The notes under the pieces: generated by a model
The model's database searches: none
Told to the model about the DNA's origin: nothing
The model's input: only the letters and a program-made list of their open reading frames with translations
Made by a program: the position numbers and the translations under genes
Assembly: GCF_035825295.1 (NCBI RefSeq)
Contig: NZ_JAYMGI010000002.1
Span: 1-64,000, forward strand
Length of the DNA: 64,000 nt
Reading direction: 5' to 3'
Source of the DNA: Actinacidiphila sp. DG2A-62
GTDB taxonomy: Bacteria > Actinomycetota > Actinomycetes > Streptomycetales > Streptomycetaceae
Part shown: positions 18,380-27,041 of the stretch, in pieces
Layout of the letters: the number at the start of each line of letters is the position of its first letter
Numbering within the stretch: the first letter of the stretch is position 1

Positions 18380-18410
18380 CGTACGGCCGGTGGCCGCCAC
18401 CGGCCGTACG
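18380..18410. repeat. 31-bp perfect palindrome
   Basis: CGTACGGCCGGTGGC (18380-18394), one C, then its exact complement GCCACCGGCCGTACG (18396-18410). It lies 31 bp after the IS3 remnant stop, in the only non-coding gap before the HNH gene. It could form a very stable hairpin and act as a bidirectional terminator. There is no T-tract, which is normal in this GC range. Confidence 0.6.
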
Positions 18411-18601
18411 TCGCAAACTCCTGGCGGTACGTCGTCAGTGAACAGCTCTTCCGTCCCGTCGAAGCCGGCCTCCGAAGCCTTCTTGAACTCCCCTGGCGCA
18501 TCGGCCAGGCGCCGAACAGGTCCACCCGGCCCAGGCGACTCGCCGCGCCACGGCATCAGCGGCAGGCTCCTCCGTCTGAATGAACATCAGGGCCCGGCCG
18601 C

Positions 18602-19045
18602 ATGGGGAACCGATTCGCCGGGACACGTCCCGATTATGCGAAACCCCCGTCCACGGCGGCAGCGGCCGCCGCGGTGGCACTGCTGGCCGCCTGTCTCACC
18701 ACCTCTGTCCCGGCCGCCGCCTCAGATCACGACAGCGCCGGCGCGCGGGCCGGCACCGATCACGTCGCCCTGCACGCGGCCGTCGCCCAGCTCCCCGTCG
18801 CAGCCGAAGACCGCACCGGCTACAACCGAGCAACGAGCTTCGGCGGCTGGGTGGACGCCGACCACGACGGCTGCAACACCCGCAAGGAGGTGTTGATCGA
18901 CGAGGCCGTCACCGCGCCGGCCGTCACCGGCACCTGCACCCTCACCGGCGGGACCTGGTGGTCGTGGTACGACGACACCGAGGTCGACAACGCCAGCGCG
19001 CTGGACATCGACCACTTGGTACCGCTCGCCGAAGCATGGGACAGC
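18602..19045 (+). pseudogene. Secreted HNH (DUF1524-type) nuclease, 5' half, cut by a mobile element
   Basis: A signal peptide (STAAAAAAVALLAACLTTSVPAA) precedes GYNRATSFGGWVDADHDGCN, TRKEVLIDEAVTAPAV, TGGTWWSWYDDTEVDNASAL and DIDHLVPLAEAWDS. The DIDH motif is the metal/His centre of this family. The real start is probably the ATG at 18636 with one base missing just after it (it would read MR-KP-STAAAA); the ATG at 18602 also reads in frame. The protein stops two codons into foreign DNA at 19051. The missing half, starting GASAWTKARRVAYANYL, is found 4.8 kb away at 23847. Confidence 0.8.
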
Positions 19046-19181
19046 AAGTAGGCGGAGTTGGGCTCGACGCATCATTCTGCTCCCGCACGCTGACGGCGCG
19101 GGGTAGGTCGCGGATGGGGTTGTCACTCGTAGAGGTGACGGTAGGTGCGTTCTGACCTGCGGAGGGGCGTTCAACGCCACG

Positions 19182-20342
19182 ATGTTGCATCTGATGCAAC
19201 TCTCGGAGGCGGTATTGAGCAGGGCGAGTTTGCCTGGGGCGATCCGGCTTGTGCAGGCGGCGAATGTGGCCGCGTTGGATCCTGAGGCGGCGATGTTCGC
19301 CGCGATGCTGACCGGGTGGGAACAGCAGCAGCGCAGTCGGCTGCTGACGAAGAAGACGATCAGTGACCGGGTCAGTCTGGTACGTCGGTTCGCCGAGTTC
19401 ACCGGCACCTACCCCTGGGACTGGGCCCCCGAAGACGTCGAGGCGTACTTCTCCGCCAGGCTCTCGCGCGGCGAGCTGGTGTGGTCGACGGTGCGGGGGC
19501 AGCAGGGCGACTTGGAGATGTTCTGCGCGTTCATCACCGACGCGCGGTACGGCTGGGCGGCGGCCTGCTCGGAGGAGTTCGGCCGGTTCCCGGTTCAGGT
19601 GTGTCACGACTGGAACACCGCGGCTCACGTCGTGGAGTACGAGGGCCGGCCCGGACGGCGGGCGCTGACGTTCGACGAGCTTCAGATGTTGTTTGATGCC
19701 GCCGACGATCGGGTTGAGGAGACCCGCCGGAAGCGGCGCAAGGGGGTGCTCGCGGCGTGGCGGGACGCGATCCTCCTCAAGCAGGTCTACGCCTACGGGA
19801 CGCGGCGCCGGGAGACGGTGATGCTGGATCTGGCCGACCTGCGGCGGAATCCGCGTGCGCCGCAGTACGGGCGGGTGGGTGCGGTGGAGGTGCGGTTCGG
19901 GAAGGCGTCGCGGGGGAGTCCGCCGAAGCGGCGGACGGTGCTGACGGTTCCGGAGGTCGAGTGGATCGTCCCCCTCATCGAGGAATGGGCGGCCGAGGTG
20001 AGGCCCGGCTTCTCTCCGGGCCGGCATCCGGCACTGTGGGTGACGGAGCGGTGTGGTCGGATCGGGGTGCGCCGCCTGGACGAGGTGTTCGCTTCGGTGC
20101 GCGAGCGTGCCGGGCTGCCGGGCGAGCTGGACCTGCACTGCCTGCGGCACACCTACATCACGCACCTCGTCGAGTTCGGCTATCCGGAGCGGTTCGTGCA
20201 GCAGCAGGTCGGACACGCCTACGGCTCGACGACAGCCTTGTACACGTGGGTGTCTGACGAGTACCGCAACCGGCTGATCGAGAGCGCGCTGCGGCGACGG
20301 CTGGAGCCCGGCTCGAAGGAGGAGGGGGTGCTGTCGTGGTGA
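19182..20342 (+). CDS. Tyrosine recombinase / integrase
   Basis: This 386-aa protein has an N-terminal SAM-like DNA-binding region (KKTISDRVSLVRRFAEFTG) and a C-terminal catalytic domain. The catalytic residues are visible: Arg in YAYGTRRRETVML, H-x-x-R in LHCLRHTYITHLVEFG, His in VQQQVGHAYGSTTA, and the nucleophile Tyr in ALYTWVSDEY. Such enzymes join and cut DNA at short att sites. The next ORF starts inside its last codons, so it leads a three-gene operon. It is the likely mover of the element. Confidence 0.88.
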   Translation: MLHLMQLSEAVLSRASLPGAIRLVQAANVAALDPEAAMFAAMLTGWEQQQRSRLLTKKTISDRVSLVRRFAEFTGTYPWDWAPEDVEAYFSARLSRGELVWSTVRGQQGDLEMFCAFITDARYGWAAACSEEFGRFPVQVCHDWNTAAHVVEYEGRPGRRALTFDELQMLFDAADDRVEETRRKRRKGVLAAWRDAILLKQVYAYGTRRRETVMLDLADLRRNPRAPQYGRVGAVEVRFGKASRGSPPKRRTVLTVPEVEWIVPLIEEWAAEVRPGFSPGRHPALWVTERCGRIGVRRLDEVFASVRERAGLPGELDLHCLRHTYITHLVEFGYPERFVQQQVGHAYGSTTALYTWVSDEYRNRLIESALRRRLEPGSKEEGVLSW

Positions 20343-20671
20343 AGCGCATGGGGATCGTGTGGAACCTGCGCCGGCTGATGGCCGAGCGGGACATGTTCCA
20401 GACCACCGATCTGATCCCGGCCCTGGCCGAGCACGGGGTCCATCTCTCCCGCGAGCAGGTCTACCGTCTCGTCGCCCAGGTCCCGCAGAGGCTGTCGATG
20501 GATGTGCTGGCCGCGCTCTGCTCGATTCTCCACGTCACCCCGGCAGACCTGATCACCGTCACCGAGACCCACGTCCAGGTCGCCAAGCCGACCGCGACCG
20601 GCGAGACCACCGCCGTCGCGAAGGCTCCGCCGGCTCGCCGCGTACGCCTGACCCGGCCGGGAGACCGATGA
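20336..20671 (+). CDS. Cro/C1-type HTH protein of recombinase operon
   Basis: This 111-aa protein starts at GTG 20336 or 20339, overlapping the recombinase stop. The sequence NLRRLMAERDMFQTTDLIPA, GVHLSREQVYRLVAQVPQRL, SMDVLAALCSILHVTPADLI is a complete XRE helix-turn-helix domain of the short type that lacks a sensing domain. It probably controls the operon or serves as an accessory directionality factor. The tail is basic and disordered. Its stop overlaps the ATG of the third gene. Confidence 0.75.
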   Translation: MVKRMGIVWNLRRLMAERDMFQTTDLIPALAEHGVHLSREQVYRLVAQVPQRLSMDVLAALCSILHVTPADLITVTETHVQVAKPTATGETTAVAKAPPARRVRLTRPGDR

Positions 20672-22728
20672 TGGCCCCTGCCTCTGCCCCGGACACCTGG
20701 CGGGAACTCGCCCGCCTGATGACAGCCTCCCTCCCCGACCTTGCCGATCCGGATGCGGCCCGGATCGTCGCCGACCTGACCCCGGCAGCCCGCGGCCGCA
20801 TCCGGGCCCACCTCATCGTCCACCCCGACGCCCTGGTCAGCGGAGCATCCACCGCACCCCGTTCCGTCCAGGCCCTCATCACCACCCTGGCCGACCACGG
20901 GGTCACCGGAGTGCGGGCCCCGGCCTGCCTGCGCTGCGGACGCGTCCGGCCGCTGCGCCGGGCCGTCCCGGGCGGCCGGGTCTGTCTCGGTTGCGAAGGG
21001 ATCCTCGCCAACCGCGGCAACGTCGGCGCCTGCACGGTCTGCGGAACCATCGGACCGCGACCGAGCCGGAACACCTGCGCGGCCTGCCGCCGCCGGCAGG
21101 CCGCGGCGACCCGCACCTGCTCGGCCTGCGGTAAACCGGCCGAACTGGACCCCTGCTCGAACTGCCGCCCCCGGCCGGCGACCCCATGCGCGCTCTGCCA
21201 CACCACCGCCCCCGTGACCGCACGATGGCCGCTCGGCCCCGTCTGCACCCCCTGCTACCGGACCGCCCGCAGCCACCCCATGCCCTGCCCGGACTGTGAC
21301 CGGGCCCGGGTACTGATCGGTCGCGCCGAGCACCGCCGGGTCTGCGGGCCCTGCGCCGGCGTCCCCGACCCCTACGCCTGCGAACGCTGCGCCGGACCGC
21401 GCTCCTACAAGGTCGGCCGACTCTGCGACCGCTGCGCCGTCGCCGACCACCTGGAGGAGCTGTTCACCGACGTGCCCGAAGCGGTGGGCACCAGGCCGCT
21501 CGCGGCGATGCGGACGGCGCTGGCCGAGGCTCCGGATGCGGGAACGGTCCTGAACTGGCTGCGCGGCTCCCGGTCTGCCCGCCTCCTGCGCGACCTCATG
21601 GCCACCGGCCGCCCGCCCTCCCACACCGACCTCGATGCCACGATCGACGGCCGTGGCACGGCGATGACCGCCGAGTACCTGCGCGGCCTGCTGATCGCCT
21701 ACCAGGTTCTGGAGCCCCGGGACGAACTCGCGGTGCGGATCGTCCGGCACCTGGAGCGGACCGTCGCCCGGCATCCCGAGCACGGAGCCCTGCTCCGCGC
21801 CTACGTCCGCTGGTCCCTGCTGCCCCGTGCCAAACGCCACCAGGCCGTCCGGGCCGGCGGGGTCAAGCACCGGATCCGCTGGGCCTACACCCGCATCAAT
21901 CTCGCCGCTGAACTCCTCACCACCATCGCCGGCCACGGCCTGACCATCGCCACTCTCGACCAAGGCCGCCTCGACACCTGGCTCGCGGCCAACCCAGGAA
22001 CACGCTACGAAGTCCGTGACTTCGTCGTCTGGGCCCACCGCCGCCACCACGCCCGCGACCTCCTCGTGCCGCACCGCCCGAAGGCCGACCCGGTCGGCCT
22101 GGACGAGGACTCCCACTGGGACCTCCTCCACCAGTGCCTCACCGACACCCGCCTCGACCTCGACGTCCGGGCCGCCGGCGCGATCCTCCTGCTGTTCGGC
22201 CAACACCTCACCCGGATCGCTGCCCTGCCCACCACCGCCCTGACCACCGGAGACGGGACGACGTTCCTCACTTTGGGCAGGACCCCGATCCCGCTCCCCA
22301 CCACCCTGGCCGACCTCTTGACCACCCTGGCCGACCGCCCCGCTCCCCAGGGCTGGGCCGTGAACACGAGTGCCGGCTGGCTGTTCCCCGGCCACCTGCC
22401 CGGTGCCCACATCTCCGCCGCGGCCCTCAGCCGACGCCTGGCCGCCTGTCACATCCCCAACCGGCCCGCCCGAGCCACCGCCCTGGTGGCCCTCGCTGGC
22501 GACCTGCAGCCCGCGGTCCTCGGTCCGATGCTCGGCCTCCACCCGATCACGGCCGTCCAGTGGCGCCGCCGCGCCGCCACCGACTGGACCGCCTACCTCC
22601 AAGCACGCCAGCGTGCCCTTGCCGACGGGCCTCCATACCCCGGCCCTGATTCGTTCGTCAGGCAAGTCCGCCAGGCCGTGCCGGCTGTTATCCGCCCCGT
22701 CGGGCCGATTTCGGCAGATCTACACTGA
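20668..22728 (+). CDS. Large zinc-ribbon protein with degenerate tyrosine-recombinase-like C-terminus
   Basis: The protein is about 686 aa. Residues ~85-265 hold six tandem CxxC...CxxC zinc ribbons (CLRCGRVRPL, CTVCGTIGPR, CSACGKPAEL, CALCHTTAPV, CPDCDRARVL, CERCAGPRSY). The last ~220 residues resemble a recombinase fold (LDVRAAGAILLLFGQHLTRI; ARATALVALAGDLQPAVLGPMLG; AVQWRRRAATDWTAYL). However, the HxxR and Tyr positions are changed, so it is probably not catalytic. It would be a DNA-binding or architectural partner for the active recombinase. ATG 20668 or 20671 overlaps the HTH stop. Confidence 0.7.
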   Translation: MMAPASAPDTWRELARLMTASLPDLADPDAARIVADLTPAARGRIRAHLIVHPDALVSGASTAPRSVQALITTLADHGVTGVRAPACLRCGRVRPLRRAVPGGRVCLGCEGILANRGNVGACTVCGTIGPRPSRNTCAACRRRQAAATRTCSACGKPAELDPCSNCRPRPATPCALCHTTAPVTARWPLGPVCTPCYRTARSHPMPCPDCDRARVLIGRAEHRRVCGPCAGVPDPYACERCAGPRSYKVGRLCDRCAVADHLEELFTDVPEAVGTRPLAAMRTALAEAPDAGTVLNWLRGSRSARLLRDLMATGRPPSHTDLDATIDGRGTAMTAEYLRGLLIAYQVLEPRDELAVRIVRHLERTVARHPEHGALLRAYVRWSLLPRAKRHQAVRAGGVKHRIRWAYTRINLAAELLTTIAGHGLTIATLDQGRLDTWLAANPGTRYEVRDFVVWAHRRHHARDLLVPHRPKADPVGLDEDSHWDLLHQCLTDTRLDLDVRAAGAILLLFGQHLTRIAALPTTALTTGDGTTFLTLGRTPIPLPTTLADLLTTLADRPAPQGWAVNTSAGWLFPGHLPGAHISAAALSRRLAACHIPNRPARATALVALAGDLQPAVLGPMLGLHPITAVQWRRRAATDWTAYLQARQRALADGPPYPGPDSFVRQVRQAVPAVIRPVGPISADLH

Positions 22729-22764
22729 GCTGCGAGAACGCTACGGGGGAACAGGATCACGGGT

Positions 22765-23771
22765 GTGGGCACGGGTACGAGCAATGCGGTGGACGGCCAG
22801 TCCTCCCTGATCTCCGCGGTCCAGGCTGGAGACACGGACCTGTCGCGCGCCGCTGGCACGAGACGGGGGTCGAGGCCGAGCTGCGACGCCGTACCGGATC
22901 CCGGGACGCTGTCGGCCGTAAGCGGGTTCAAGACAGCGAGTACGACAGGGTCGTCGAGTTCACCCTTGGTGGCATGACTGTGCGGGACGGCCATGGGGCG
23001 ATCCTCACGCACGTCGAGGAACTGCTCGGGGTACGAACCCCGTTCGAGGAGCTGATGGACCGCGCGTTGGCCCAGGTCGATCAGCAGGACCATGCAACGT
23101 GGAGCCGTGCCAGCCTCCAGTTGAGTGGACGGCGAGAGGAGGCGACCTGGGCTGCTGCGGCGGTACTGCGTACGAGCCCGGACCCATCCCGCCGATTGTT
23201 CGGTGCCGAGGTGCTACGCCTAATTCATCTGTTCGACGACAGCGACGAGGACGCGTTCGCTGGTCCCGCTCTGGACTTGTTCACCGGCTGGGCGGCCGCA
23301 GAGACGGACGTCGCCGTCCTCACCGAGGTGCTGGTCGCTCTTGGAGAACACAGCGACCCCCGCGCGGAGGCGGCCCTCCTGCCCCACGCCGGCCATCCCG
23401 ATGCCCGGGTACGGCGTGCGGTGGCGCATGGGCTCAGTGCTTTGTCCTCGCCGCCGGCCTTTTCCGGCGATGCTCGCACGGCGTTGCTGCGGCTGATGGC
23501 CGGTCCGGACGCAGCGGTACGAAAAGCTGCCTGCTACACGGTTGCCGTGGGCCGGGACCACGATCCCGTGTTCGCGGACGCCATGGCAGCTGCGCTGGAC
23601 GATACGGACCGTCTGGTCCAGCTGGCTGCCGTCTACGGGCTTGCCCTCCACGACGACGAACGGTGCGTGGAAGCAGCACGCCTTCTCGGCCCGCCGCAGC
23701 GCGGTTCCCTGGAAGAGGAGGGCTACTTCGACGCGGTGTGGCGTTACGAATGGCGCCGCGACGGCCGCTGA
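22765..23771 (+). pseudogene. HEAT-repeat protein, cargo of the recombinase element; single frameshift
   Basis: The product starts MGTGTSNAVDGQSSLISAVQ. After a probable missing G near 22841 it continues ARRWHETGVEAELRRRTG, EYDRVVEFTLGGMTVRDG and HVEELLGVRTPFEELMDRAL, then HEAT repeats such as VLVALGEHSDPRAEAALLPH, AGHPDARVRRAVAHGLSALS and LMAGPDAAVRKAACYTVAVG. HEAT arrays are protein-binding scaffolds with no enzyme activity of their own. As written the largest intact ORF starts at the ATG 22974. It is the only gene in the element outside the recombination module, so it is cargo. Proteins of this kind are common in defence and regulatory loci, but no function can be named. Confidence 0.65.
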
Positions 23772-23846
23772 ACGTTTCCGCCTGCGCCTGTCAGCCGCCC
23801 CGGAGCCGGGAATATCGCACGGTTCGAATGACGCTCCCCGCCAGCT

Positions 23847-24131
23847 GGCGCCTCGGCATGGACGAAGGCCCGCCGCGTCGCCTACGCCAACTACCTGGAC
23901 GACCCGCGGCATCTAGTCGCGGTCACCGCCCGCTCCAACCGGCAGAAATCAGACCAGGACCCGTCCACCTGGATGCCGCCGGCCGCCGACGCAGTCTGCC
24001 GCTACACCGCCGACTGGATCTCGGTGAAACTCACCTGGCACCTGGCCGTCGACCCGCCCGAGCAGGCCGCGCTCACCCGCCTCGCCGACTCCTGCCCCGA
24101 CCAGGACATCCCCTACACCCCCGCCCCCTGA
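23847..24131 (+). pseudogene. Secreted HNH nuclease, 3' half
   Basis: This reads GASAWTKARRVAYANYLDD, then VTARSNRQKSDQDPSTWMPP, CRYTADWISVKLTWHLAVD and ends QDIPYTPAP. It is the second half of the DUF1524-type HNH nuclease, containing the conserved SNR.K.DQDP block, and there is no start codon here. It joins in frame, apart from one base, to the 5' half ending at 19045. Confidence 0.82.
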
Positions 24132-24241
24132 CCCCAACGCCAGCAGGAACGCAGAAGCCAGCCGGCCCACGGCAACCAGCTTCGCCGCGGTCGCCTCCCG
24201 ACGCGGCACCCGCACCCCGCGCCCTCTACCGAAGGAGTCTC

Positions 24242-24665
24242 ATGCGCATTCCCAGGATGCTCGCGCTCGGCGGCACGGTCCTCGCCCTCACGGCCGCGCT
24301 CACCGGCACCGCACCCGCCACCGCGGCACCGACGCACCCCGGTGCCCTCGCGCAACCCCGCGACCAGATCGCCTGCCCGCGGGGATTCGTGTGTATCTAC
24401 CCCGAGATCCACTATGCGGGCCCAGCCCTACGTGAAACGCGCCGTCGACGGCTCCGTACGGCACCTGCCCGACTACATCCGCGGCAAGGGCAGTTCCATC
24501 ATCAACAACAGCTCCCGCACCGCCCGCGTCTACCAGAAAGACAACTACTTCGGCCGCCACGTCTGCGTCGGCCGCGACGGCGGCACCATCTCCGACCTGC
24601 GCTCCTACCAGCTCAACGACACCACGCACAGCTTGAAGAACAACGACACCCCCTGCGGGGCATAG
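24242..24665 (+). pseudogene. Secreted peptidase inhibitor of family I36, single frameshift
   Basis: The ATG at 24242 follows GAAGGAGT. A signal peptide (MLALGGTVLALTAALTGTAPATA) precedes CPRGFVCIYPEIHYAG. One base too many in the G run at 24418-24420 breaks the frame, after which it continues QPYVKRAVDGSVRHLPDYI, GSSIINNSSRTARVYQKDNY and SYQLNDTTHSLKNNDTPC. The cysteine and beta/gamma-crystallin-like pattern fits the streptomycete metalloprotease inhibitor (SMPI) family. It would act outside the cell. A strong hairpin follows at 24740. Confidence 0.75.
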
Positions 24666-24739
24666 CCGCACCGGTACAGCCGGCCGCCAACCGGAACCGG
24701 ACCACCCCGGGGCTACTGCGGGACTGCCCCCGGCCCCGC

Positions 24740-24766
24740 CCCGCCTGCCGCGGAACGGCAGGCGGG
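24740..24766 (+). terminator. Hairpin terminator after inhibitor gene
   Basis: CCCGCCTGCCG, loop CGGAA, then CGGCAGGCGGG: a perfect 11-bp stem 75 bp past the I36 stop. The rest of 24667-25032 shows nothing I can name. Confidence 0.7.
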
Positions 24767-25032
24767 CCCCACCCCGCACAACAGGTGTCCACCACCGCCC
24801 ACGGCCGGCCCGCGCCAGGCCCCCTCCCCCACCACAGCGCACCGCCCCCGCTGTCACCCCGCCATCGGCCCCCATCTCGCGCCATTCGAATGCGCAAAGG
24901 CGGCGGCACAGCCGCCGCGCAGTCGTGCACGAGGTGGCAGCCCTCCCACCACTCTCCTAACCTTCCGAGCCAAGAGGGCTTTATCCCGGATGGGGCGTTT
25001 GGTCGTGGAGCGCAGTCGAGGATGATGGCTGC

Positions 25033-25431
25033 GTGTTGGTCAAAGTTGGGGTAGTGCAGCAGGGCTCATCGACGCACGCGTCGGTCCGAGTGCATTCCGC
25101 GGTCGGCGCTGCCGTGGTGCTTTGGCGGGGCGCCCTTGATGCGACGGGTCGTGAGCAGCATGTCGAGTGGACCGTCGACGAGGAGATCTTCTGGGCGAGG
25201 AATGCGGGTCCGGCGGCCTCCGCAACACCTGAGCTGCGGGAGGACGGCGACCGCATCGTCTTCCGGGGTCGGCTGAGCCTCACCGAGGACGGAGCGGCCG
25301 TGCTGGACGTGGGCGGCGCGTTGGTCCTTTTCGACGTCGCCGAACCATCTCCCCCCGATGATGCTGATGGGTCGTGGATCGAGGTCCAGGTAGGACGCGA
25401 GAGCGTCAGCGTCTGGCCCTCTGAACTCTGA
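25033..25431 (+). CDS. Hypothetical protein, 132 aa
   Basis: The product starts at GTG 25033. It is acidic, with beta-strand-rich segments (VRVHSAVGAAVVLWRGALDA; DRIVFRGRLSLTEDGAAVLD; ADGSWIEVQVGRESVSVWP). I recognise no family. The codon bias is normal for the organism. It stands alone between the inhibitor and a minus-strand group. Confidence 0.5.
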   Translation: MLVKVGVVQQGSSTHASVRVHSAVGAAVVLWRGALDATGREQHVEWTVDEEIFWARNAGPAASATPELREDGDRIVFRGRLSLTEDGAAVLDVGGALVLFDVAEPSPPDDADGSWIEVQVGRESVSVWPSEL

Positions 25432-25636
25432 CGTTCGGAAGAACACGGATTCGGCCGCGGAACGGGCGAAGGTCCTGAACGTCGCAGCGCGCGGGCACGG
25501 CCGCAGGGGCGATCCACCGCTGCCCGGGCGACGGCCTGCTACCACCGGCAGCGGGGCCGCCGCGCGCGGACCGGCGGATCGCGCGGCGGGCACCGCTGCC
25601 CTGCCCATCCCGGCCGACACGGCGCGGCGGCGCGCT

Positions 25637-25991
25637 TCAGGCGCCGCCCGGATCCGCCTCCTCCTCCCGGGCGTGCCTGCGCACCTCGACCTCCACCTCG
25701 TAGGTGGGCAAGGCCAGCCCCTGCCAAGGCCCGGGCCCGCGCCTCGCCCGCAGCGGCCGCGGCCGCGTGCAACGCGGCGAACTCCTGGTCCTCCTCCGCC
25801 GTCCAGGCGCGCAGCACCGGGCGGTCCCCGCGCTCCGCCGAAGGCTCGGCAGCGGCCCTCCGCTGCGCGTCCACCTCCTCGCGGTAGGCCTCCACAGCCT
25901 CCCAGGCCGCGTCCGCCGCCCGCTGCGCCTCCAACACGGCCGGCTTGCTGTGCAGGTCAAGGGGGTCTTTGTGATCTCCGGTCTCGGGCAT
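25637..25991 (-). pseudogene. Small helical hypothetical protein, frameshifted near C-terminus
   Basis: The product starts MPETGDHKDPLDLHSKPAVL, then a long charged helix (LEAQRAADAAWEAVEAYREE), WTAEEDQEFAALHAAAAAA, and, after a frame change near 25730, LPTYEVEVEVRRHAREEEA. It is about 118 aa. It looks like a conserved streptomycete protein of unknown role; the coiled-coil character is the only visible feature. Confidence 0.45.
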
Positions 25992-26133
25992 GGCCGCAGC
26001 ATACGAACCACCACCGACACCACCGCCCCGGGCCGGTGGCCGTACCCCCGCACCGCGGGCGCGGGAGCGCCGTACCCGGGATGCCCACCCGGCAGTCATC
26101 CGGCGTGCGCCGTGCGGGGGTTCGCCAGCGGGC

Positions 26134-26265
26134 TCAGCCCGCGCGCTTGGTGCCGCGACCGCCGGCTTGGCCGCGGTCTTCTTGGCCGCCGCCTTCGACA
26201 CGGCCTTCTTCCTGCTCTTCCCAGTTGTCGCGGACGCGGTCTTCGCTCCTCGGCCCCTTCGTCAC
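26134..26265 (-). CDS. Small Lys/Ala-rich basic ORF
   Basis: A GTG at 26265 overlaps the stop of the gene upstream (GTGA). Read as written it gives an unremarkable 43-codon peptide ending GTKRAG. Read one base over, it gives SATTGKSRKKAVSKAAAKKT, a histone-H1-like run of Lys and Ala. One or two indels probably separate the two readings. If the basic reading is right, it is a small nucleic-acid-binding tail protein. Confidence is low. Confidence 0.3.
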   Translation of the reverse strand: MTKGPRSEDRVRDNWEEQEEGRVEGGGQEDRGQAGGRGTKRAG

Positions 26266-27041
26266 ACGGTGGTCGTCATCTCCTCTATGCGGGCGGCGAA
26301 GCCGTCCGCGGGCAGGGGCAGGTCGACGTCGTCGTCGACGAAGTGGACGTTCTCCTTGACGTAGACCACGACGGCGTTGGCTGCCTCGGGGACGTCCTTG
26401 AGGCGGGCGATGATGTTCAGGACGTTCCCGGCGCGGGCCTGGTGGCCGTTGCGTATGGCGCGGGTCCACATGCGGCGGCCGGGCTCGGGGATTTGCTGCT
26501 GCCACCAGTTGGCTTCCTGGCTTTCCCCCAGGGCGAGGTGGTGGAGCACGGGGCAGAACTTCGCGGCGTGGTCGTCGGCGCCGGCGGCGAACTGCCACCA
26601 GAAGCGGGCGCTGTCCTCGCGGTCGGCCAGGTGCAGGACGCAGGCCAGGACCCGGGCGCCGTCGGGTTCGAGTATCCGGCTGGGGTCGCCTCCGGCGCCG
26701 CTGGAGCTGCTGACGAAGGTGGCCATGGTGTGCAGGGCGTCGGGCTGGCTGATGACGATCTTGCACATGTGCTGGAGGGCGGCGGCCGACTCCTGGCGCT
26801 CGCGGGACTCTGCGTCGGTGTAGGCGCCCCAGTGCGTGCTGGGCTCCCACGGAGTCGGGCGGGGCGGGTCGGACCACAGGTCGGGGGCCGTGGCGTCGTC
26901 GAAGGTGAGGGCGCCGGACAGCAGTTGCTCGGTCGCCGCGGCGGCCAGGCGGTTCTGGGCGGCTGCGAGTTCCTCGCGGGTGTAGGCCGGGGAGATGAGC
27001 CTCGCCTTGGCCAGGAGCTGGTCAATCGACGTTGCGGGCAT
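26262..27041 (-). CDS. Conserved hypothetical protein, partner of the sigma factor
   Basis: This 259-aa protein starts MPATSIDQLLAKARLISPAY, with segments REELAAAQNRLAAAATEQLL, RARFWWQFAAG-like (DSARFWWQFAAGADDHAAKF) and helices to VDLPLPADGFAARIEEM. Its ATG lies inside the last 20 bp of the sigma-factor gene, so the two are translationally coupled. I recognise no catalytic motif. The coupling to a sigma factor suggests a regulatory or sensing partner, though it lacks a clear anti-sigma zinc or membrane domain. Confidence 0.6.
   Translation of the reverse strand: MPATSIDQLLAKARLISPAYTREELAAAQNRLAAAATEQLLSGALTFDDATAPDLWSDPPRPTPWEPSTHWGAYTDAESRERQESAAALQHMCKIVISQPDALHTMATFVSSSSGAGGDPSRILEPDGARVLACVLHLADREDSARFWWQFAAGADDHAAKFCPVLHHLALGESQEANWWQQQIPEPGRRMWTRAIRNGHQARAGNVLNIIARLKDVPEAANAVVVYVKENVHFVDDDVDLPLPADGFAARIEEMTTTV

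Larger units (their letters stand above)
19046..23846. mobile_element. ~4.8-kb tyrosine-recombinase element with HEAT-repeat cargo, inserted in a nuclease gene
   Basis: The two halves of the HNH nuclease gene abut this segment. CAGC is present at both edges (19042-19045 and 23842-23845) and may be the crossover or duplicated site. The inside holds a tyrosine recombinase, an HTH protein, a zinc-ribbon recombinase-like protein (all overlapping) and one cargo gene. The ends show only weak similarity (AGTAGGCGGAG versus inverted AGCTGGCGGGGAG), so recombination rather than transposase-style ends is likely. Joining 19045 to 23847 restores the nuclease frame, apart from one T at 23846. Confidence 0.75.

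Noticed and set aside
20461..22665. 734-codon minus-strand ORF opposite the zinc-ribbon protein
   Set aside because: Shadow; the plus strand has overlapping starts, six zinc ribbons and operon continuity.
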